Below, one piece after another: positions 50,948 through 54,768 of a stretch of DNA of 54,768 bases. This stretch comes from Ruthenibacterium avium (GTDB lineage: Bacteria; Bacillota; Clostridia; Oscillospirales; Ruminococcaceae): positions 1-54,768 of the forward strand of contig DWYA01000027.1 in NCBI GenBank assembly GCA_019118905.1. Direction: 5' to 3'. Below the pieces are notes generated by a model that saw only the letters and a program-made list of their open reading frames with translations, made no database searches and was not told the DNA's origin. Every line of letters starts with the position of its first letter. The stretch's first letter is position 1. Made by a program: the position numbers and the translations under genes.

Positions 50948-51898
50948 TTACACGATTTCCAGCACGCGCTGCTCCGGCACAATGCTGGTAATTCCCCCAT
51001 GGGTTTGTGTGGAAAGGCTCGCCGCACAGCACGCAAAGCGCGTTACGGCGGCAAGCTCGGCGGCTGTCAATTCGCCGGGCGCTTTGTTCAAACGCAAAAA
51101 GCGGCTCATAGCGCTGCCGCCGAAAATATCGCCCGCGCCTGTGGTGTCCACCACATGGATTCCGCCGGGGGAAGCCACTTCCGCGCTTGCGTTTTGCGTT
51201 GCCGCATAACAGCCCTTCGGCCCCAGCGTCGCGTACACCAGCTGCACGCCGTACTCCGAAAGCAGTTTTTTCGCGCCGTCCTGCGCCGAAAGACCCCACA
51301 AAAATTCGATTTCCTCGTCGCTGATTTTTACAATATCCGCTTGACGCAAGCCCCATTCCATTTCCTCTTTTGCGGCGGCATCGCTCGGCCACAGCGGTTT
51401 GCGCAAATTGGGGTCAAAGCTAATCAGCTTTCCTTGCTTTTTGGCATATTCGACAGCGGCAGCCGTCGCACCGCGTGCCGGCTCGTCTGTAAGGCTGAGC
51501 GTACCGAAGTGGAACACTTTGCATTCGTCAATCAGCGAAAGCTCCAGCTCCTCTTTGCACAGGCAGGTATCAGCGCCCGGCTTGCGCGCAAAGCTGAAGG
51601 AGCGGTTTCCCGCGGCGTCCAGCGTGACAAACGCCATCGTTGTAAAAACGCCGGGGTCAACCAGAATGCCGCTGGTTTCAATGCCGCGTTCTTCCAAAGT
51701 GCGGCGCAAAAGCGCGCCAAAACCATCGTCGCCGACTTTTCCGAGCATCGCGGTCGAACACCCGTATGCTTGCAGTGCCGCCAAAAAATTTCCCGGCGCA
51801 CCGCCCGGCTGCGCTTTCAACGTCGGATAACCGGCTTCATCCACCGAAACCGGGGCAAAATCAATCAACAGTTCACCCAGTGCCACAACATCTTTCAT
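50948..51898 (-). CDS. PfkB-family sugar kinase (fructokinase-like)
   Basis: A 316-aa ribokinase-family enzyme. ALGELLIDFAP, the PGGAPGNFLAAL substrate loop and the anion hole VVDTTGAGDIFGGSAM with the catalytic Asp are typical of fructokinases. The ATG at 51898 has AAAGGAG 8 nt upstream. It follows the LacI gene by 72 bp and so belongs to the sugar locus on the right side. Confidence 0.92.
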   Translation of the reverse strand: MKDVVALGELLIDFAPVSVDEAGYPTLKAQPGGAPGNFLAALQAYGCSTAMLGKVGDDGFGALLRRTLEERGIETSGILVDPGVFTTMAFVTLDAAGNRSFSFARKPGADTCLCKEELELSLIDECKVFHFGTLSLTDEPARGATAAAVEYAKKQGKLISFDPNLRKPLWPSDAAAKEEMEWGLRQADIVKISDEEIEFLWGLSAQDGAKKLLSEYGVQLVYATLGPKGCYAATQNASAEVASPGGIHVVDTTGAGDIFGGSAMSRFLRLNKAPGELTAAELAAVTRFACCAASLSTQTHGGITSIVPEQRVLEIV

Positions 51899-51970
51899 CC
51901 GAATAACTCCTTTCGATTCTACCCGCGCAGACCTGCGCGCTTTTCCATCGCCAAACGCCATGCGTTTGCT

Positions 51971-52975
51971 TTATTCGCCTGTCTCGCTGTCTTTCGTGGT
52001 GCCGCCCGGCTGATAGCGAACCGGCAGGCATACCAAAGGCGGCAGACGGGTAAAGTCGTTCGACAGCACCATACTGACCGCCGTTTCGGCAAGCTCCGGC
52101 ACGGGCTGCACAATGGTGGAGCAAACATAGTCTTTATCTCCAAACATGCGAATGCCGTCAAACCCAATGATTTGAACATCCTCGGGCACACGCAGCCCCA
52201 GCGACTTCACAATGCGCTCAATCTGCCAGGCCATCAAATCGGTACCGCAGAAAAGCCCATCGAGCGGGAAATGTGTCTCCAGCAAATTACGCCGCAAAAA
52301 AGCCTCAAATTCCGCCATAGGCGTATTATCCGGCAGGTTGCACAGCTCATAGGACAACCCCGCCTGGGTGCATCCGCTCACAAAGCCGTCGATACGTTTG
52401 CTGGGCTCATTGGTAAGAGAGGAGCCCGTGCGCAGACAAGCCACATGACGACAGCCGAGCTGGGCCAATTTTTGTGCCGCCAGCTGCCCGCCGCCAAAGT
52501 TGTCGGAAGCAACACACGGCACAGAAACGCTGAAAAACCGGTCAATGGTAACAAAGGGGATTCCGGCCGGAATATTCAAACTGGGGTTATAAGTAAGCGC
52601 GATGATTCCGTCTACCCGGTTATGCACCACCATGCTGACAAATTCCTGCTCTCGGCTGCGGTCGTATTCCGTAAAGCAAAGCATCATTTTATATCCGCGC
52701 CGCTCCAGCGCCATATTGATATGGTGCGTCAGCATAGCAAAAAACGGTGCAATCGTGTTGGGAATAATCAGTGCAATGGTGCTGGTGCGGTTGCTTTTCA
52801 AAGCCTTTGCGCTGGGGTTTACCTGATAGTTCAGCTTTTTTACCGCCTGCTCTACTTTTAAACGGTAGCTTTCCCCCACGGGAATGCCATTGATTACCTT
52901 TGACACCGTTCCCAGTGCCACGCCCGCTTCCCGGGCCACATCACTCATAGTGGCGGCTTGGTTTGTTCGTTTCAC
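51971..52975 (-). CDS. LacI-family transcriptional regulator
   Basis: A 334-aa repressor-type protein. The helix-turn-helix reads TMSDVAREAGVALGTVSKVING, with the hinge VNPSAKALKSNRT. The periplasmic-binding-like domain then begins TIALIIPNTIAPFFAML. GTG at 52975 is the likely start (AGGTG 12 nt upstream); an internal ATG at 52948 has no site. It is divergent from the sugar transporter and probably controls it and the kinase. Confidence 0.93.
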   Translation of the reverse strand: MKRTNQAATMSDVAREAGVALGTVSKVINGIPVGESYRLKVEQAVKKLNYQVNPSAKALKSNRTSTIALIIPNTIAPFFAMLTHHINMALERRGYKMMLCFTEYDRSREQEFVSMVVHNRVDGIIALTYNPSLNIPAGIPFVTIDRFFSVSVPCVASDNFGGGQLAAQKLAQLGCRHVACLRTGSSLTNEPSKRIDGFVSGCTQAGLSYELCNLPDNTPMAEFEAFLRRNLLETHFPLDGLFCGTDLMAWQIERIVKSLGLRVPEDVQIIGFDGIRMFGDKDYVCSTIVQPVPELAETAVSMVLSNDFTRLPPLVCLPVRYQPGGTTKDSETGE

Positions 52976-53009
52976 AGCGGTTTCACCTCGGTTTCTTATC
53001 GTTGTTCTT

Positions 53010-53038
53010 ATTATACTTCCTTTCCCTTTTCATGTAAA
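53010..53038 (-). promoter_or_regulatory. Sigma-A promoter of the LacI-PfkB genes
   Basis: Minus strand: -35 TTTACA (53033-53038), 17-bp spacer, -10 TATAAT (53010-53015). Confidence 0.8.
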
Positions 53039-53041
53039 GCA

Positions 53042-53051
53042 TTTCATGAAA
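53042..53051. promoter_or_regulatory. Palindrome upstream of the LacI promoter
   Basis: TTTCATGAAA, a perfect 10-bp palindrome just behind the -35 box, followed by AAATTAT-CAT-ATAATTT (53050-53066), also self-complementary. It shares TTCATGAA with the operator region at 53226 and may be a second LacI site. Confidence 0.4.
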
Positions 53052-53172
53052 ATTATCATATAATTTCATTTTGTTCTTTCAATTTCATAGGCAATTTTGC
53101 CAATATAAACTTGTTTCAATTGTGTTTTTCTCCAAAATAATTTAATTTAGCTTGATTTTTTTAGGATAAGCA

Positions 53173-53201
53173 TTGACTTTGCGAGAAAAGAGTGCTATTT
53201 T
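53173..53201 (+). promoter_or_regulatory. Sigma-A promoter of the sugar ABC transporter
   Basis: -35 TTGACT (53173-53178), 17-bp spacer, -10 TATTTT (53196-53201). The predicted start, near 53208, is just ahead of the operator. Confidence 0.7.
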
Positions 53202-53216
53202 TGTTTCACAAGGCTT

Positions 53217-53230
53217 ATGAAACGATTCAT
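53217..53230. promoter_or_regulatory. Candidate LacI-family operator
   Basis: ATGAAACGATTCAT: a 14-bp inverted repeat with a central CG and one mismatched pair, the usual style of LacI-family sites. Its place just past the transcription start suits repression. Confidence 0.65.
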
Positions 53231-53258
53231 GAAGCAAATGCACGAAGGAGGAAATTGC

Positions 53259-54200
53259 ATGAACAAGTCGCGCAGTGCGCCGGCGGCAGTCGGCGCCATC
53301 CCACACCGCAAACCGCTGAAACAACGCATCATGGAAAATTGGCAGCTCTATTTGCTGCTGCTGATTCCGGTTATCCTCACCATTGTATATAAGTACGGGC
53401 CCATGTACGGCATTCAAATTGCGTTCCGCGATTTCAAAGCCAGCCGCGGCATTTTTGGCAGCGAATGGGTGGGTCTGGAATGGTTCGCGGAGTTTTTCTC
53501 CTCCCCCAATTGCTGGCGCATGATTAAAAACACGGTACTTTTAAGCTTGTACAGCTTGCTTTGGAGCTTTCCCGTGCCGATTATCTTAGCGCTGGCACTC
53601 AACCAGCTTCGCTTTCATCGTTTCAAACGATTGGTGCAAACGGTTTTATATGCGCCGCACTTTATTTCCATGATGATCATCTGCGGTATGCTGCGCATCT
53701 TTTTAAGCCCGTCGGGCGGCTTAATCAACCTGCTGCTTGGCACGAGCATTGACTTTTTAAATCAAAGCGACATGTTCCGCACCATTTATGTGGCCAGCGG
53801 CATCTGGCAGGAAGCCGGATGGGGCGCGATTATCTACTTAGCCACCTTGTCCAGCGTTGACACTGCCTTGTATGAAGCGGCAAAGGTAGACGGCGCGTCT
53901 GTGTTCCAGCGCATTTTGCACATTGACTTGCCCGCTTTGATTCCCATGGCTGTTCTTCAGCTGATTTTAAGCGCCAGCAACTTGATGAATATTGGCTTTG
54001 AAAAGGTTTTCCTTCTGCAAACCGATTTGAACAAAGCCACCAGCGATATTATTGCCGTGTATGTGTATGAACAGGGTATCCAACGGGCCCAATACAGCTA
54101 TTCCACTGCCATCGGGCTATTTAACACGGCAGTGAATATTGTTCTTTTGATTGTCGTCAGCAAAATTGCCAAAAAGCTGAGCGACGTGCAGTTTGTATAA
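53259..54200 (+). CDS. Sugar ABC transporter permease (LplB family)
   Basis: A 313-aa permease with six spans. It has the cytoplasmic EAA loop YEAAKVDGASVFQRILHIDLPALIP that docks the ATPase, and GPMYGIQIAFRDF near the first external loop, typical of LplB-type importers of complex or modified sugars. The ATG at 53259 follows GAAGGAGG by 7 nt; an upstream in-frame ATG lies inside the operator. No ATPase gene is visible; such systems often share a common MsmK-type ATPase. Confidence 0.93.
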   Translation: MNKSRSAPAAVGAIPHRKPLKQRIMENWQLYLLLLIPVILTIVYKYGPMYGIQIAFRDFKASRGIFGSEWVGLEWFAEFFSSPNCWRMIKNTVLLSLYSLLWSFPVPIILALALNQLRFHRFKRLVQTVLYAPHFISMMIICGMLRIFLSPSGGLINLLLGTSIDFLNQSDMFRTIYVASGIWQEAGWGAIIYLATLSSVDTALYEAAKVDGASVFQRILHIDLPALIPMAVLQLILSASNLMNIGFEKVFLLQTDLNKATSDIIAVYVYEQGIQRAQYSYSTAIGLFNTAVNIVLLIVVSKIAKKLSDVQFV

Positions 54201-54213
54201 AGGAGGAGCAGGA

Positions 54214-54768
54214 ATGTCTAGCCATACCCAAAAATTGAATCAAAAGCCCCACGGTTTATCCGACCGCGCCAGCGACATCATCTTGGTGGTTCTTTGCGTT
54301 GCCATTTTGCTGGTGGTTGCTTATCCACTGTACTATGTGCTGGTTGCTTCCTTTTCCGACCCGTATGAGGTTTACGCCGGAAAAACTTTCCTTTTCCCCA
54401 GCCAATTTTCTCTCAAGGGCTATGCGGCGGTGTTTTCCGACGACAGCATTTTAACGGGTTATTGGAACAGCATTCAATACACCGTCCTCGGCACCATTTT
54501 TTCGGTTGTGATGATTTACATTACCGCTTATCCGCTTTCCAACCCCGATTTGCCGGGCCGTAAATTTTTCAACATTTTTTTCGTTATCACCATGTATTTC
54601 GGCGGCGGCCTGATCCCCACCTACTTGATTGTAAAGGACACCGGCCTTTTGAACACCACTTGGGCCATGTTTCTTCCCGGCGGCGTGGCGGTATCCAACA
54701 TGATTATCGCGCGCAACTTTTTTGAAACCAGCATTCCGAAAGAGCTCAAGGAAGCCGCGGAAATTGAC
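54214..54768 (+). CDS. Sugar ABC transporter permease (LplC/YtcP family), partial
   Basis: 185 codons to the window edge, all open. AAAGGAGGA precedes the ATG, 13 bp after the first permease. SFSDPYEVYAGKTFLFP and FGGGLIPTYLIVKDTGLLNTTW match LplC-type permeases, and the EAA loop begins at the edge (PKELKEAAEID). The remainder, and probably a lipoprotein binding protein, lies outside the window. Confidence 0.92.
   Translation, partial: MSSHTQKLNQKPHGLSDRASDIILVVLCVAILLVVAYPLYYVLVASFSDPYEVYAGKTFLFPSQFSLKGYAAVFSDDSILTGYWNSIQYTVLGTIFSVVMIYITAYPLSNPDLPGRKFFNIFFVITMYFGGGLIPTYLIVKDTGLLNTTWAMFLPGGVAVSNMIIARNFFETSIPKELKEAAEID

Noticed and set aside
53217..53230. CcpA cre site
   Set aside because: The half-sites are too close together: the TG-to-CA distance is 12 bp, not 14, so a local LacI operator fits better.
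1..54768. CRISPR arrays, tRNA or rRNA genes, IS transposases and prophage genes
   Set aside because: No regularly spaced repeats, cloverleaf candidates, conserved rRNA blocks, or transposase or integrase motifs were recognised in the reading.

Overview
The window looks like chromosome from an anaerobic, spore-forming, Gram-positive member of the Clostridia, probably near the Oscillospiraceae/Ruminococcaceae. This is inferred from gene content: a CIRCE-controlled hrcA-grpE-dnaK-dnaJ operon, spoVAC/spoVAD/spoVAE with forespore-type promoters, an FprA-type flavodiiron protein, a BadF/HgdC-like activase, a fused large PurL, and many well-formed sigma-A promoters with 17-bp spacers and AGGAGG ribosome sites. 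No rRNA, tRNA, phage, integrase, transposase or CRISPR array is visible inside the window.

Layout. 1-500 carries three tandem strong promoters firing leftward out of the window, perhaps into an rRNA or tRNA operon. 507-5540 is the heat-shock operon (minus). 5592-7622 has a C_GCAxxG_C_C redox protein and the flavodiiron protein (plus). 7648-12453 is a four-gene GldF/GldG-like ABC export operon (minus). 12553-17064 holds spoVAC, then an unrelated small membrane protein and a convergent GH13 glucosidase, then spoVAD-spoVAE. 17174-18729 holds an acyltransferase and rpsT. 18856-23854 holds a split 2-hydroxyacyl-CoA dehydratase activase/dehydratase pair and a YcxB-like protein. 23880-26399 has a small repeat element, an orphan EutH and DinB. 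26527-31221 holds a zinc-ribbon protein, a PF06541 membrane protein, a HisRS-like protein, a HAD phosphatase and MutY. 31216-33771 has a small membrane protein, an ECF sigma/anti-sigma pair and a frameshifted lipoprotein.

33846-47690 is a purine operon (minus), transcribed purE-purC-purM-purN-IMP cyclohydrolase (PurO type)-AICAR transformylase-polytopic membrane protein-purD-purL-purB. purF is not in the window. Its leader contains a short ORF and a hairpin that look like an attenuator. Back to back with it, a DAHP synthase gene (48062-49075) has a Phe/Tyr-rich leader peptide followed by a strong terminator and a possible antiterminator, the layout of classical aromatic amino-acid attenuation. 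Then come a D-aminopeptidase, a second copy of the 136-bp repeat element, an acetyltransferase, and a sugar locus: PfkB kinase and LacI regulator divergent from an LplB/LplC-type ABC transporter that runs off the right edge.

The most interesting signals are the two leader-peptide attenuators, the 136-bp repeat found twice, each time bracketed by a locus-specific direct repeat at a hairpin, the broken-up spoVA cluster with forespore promoters, and the membrane protein translationally coupled inside the purine operon.
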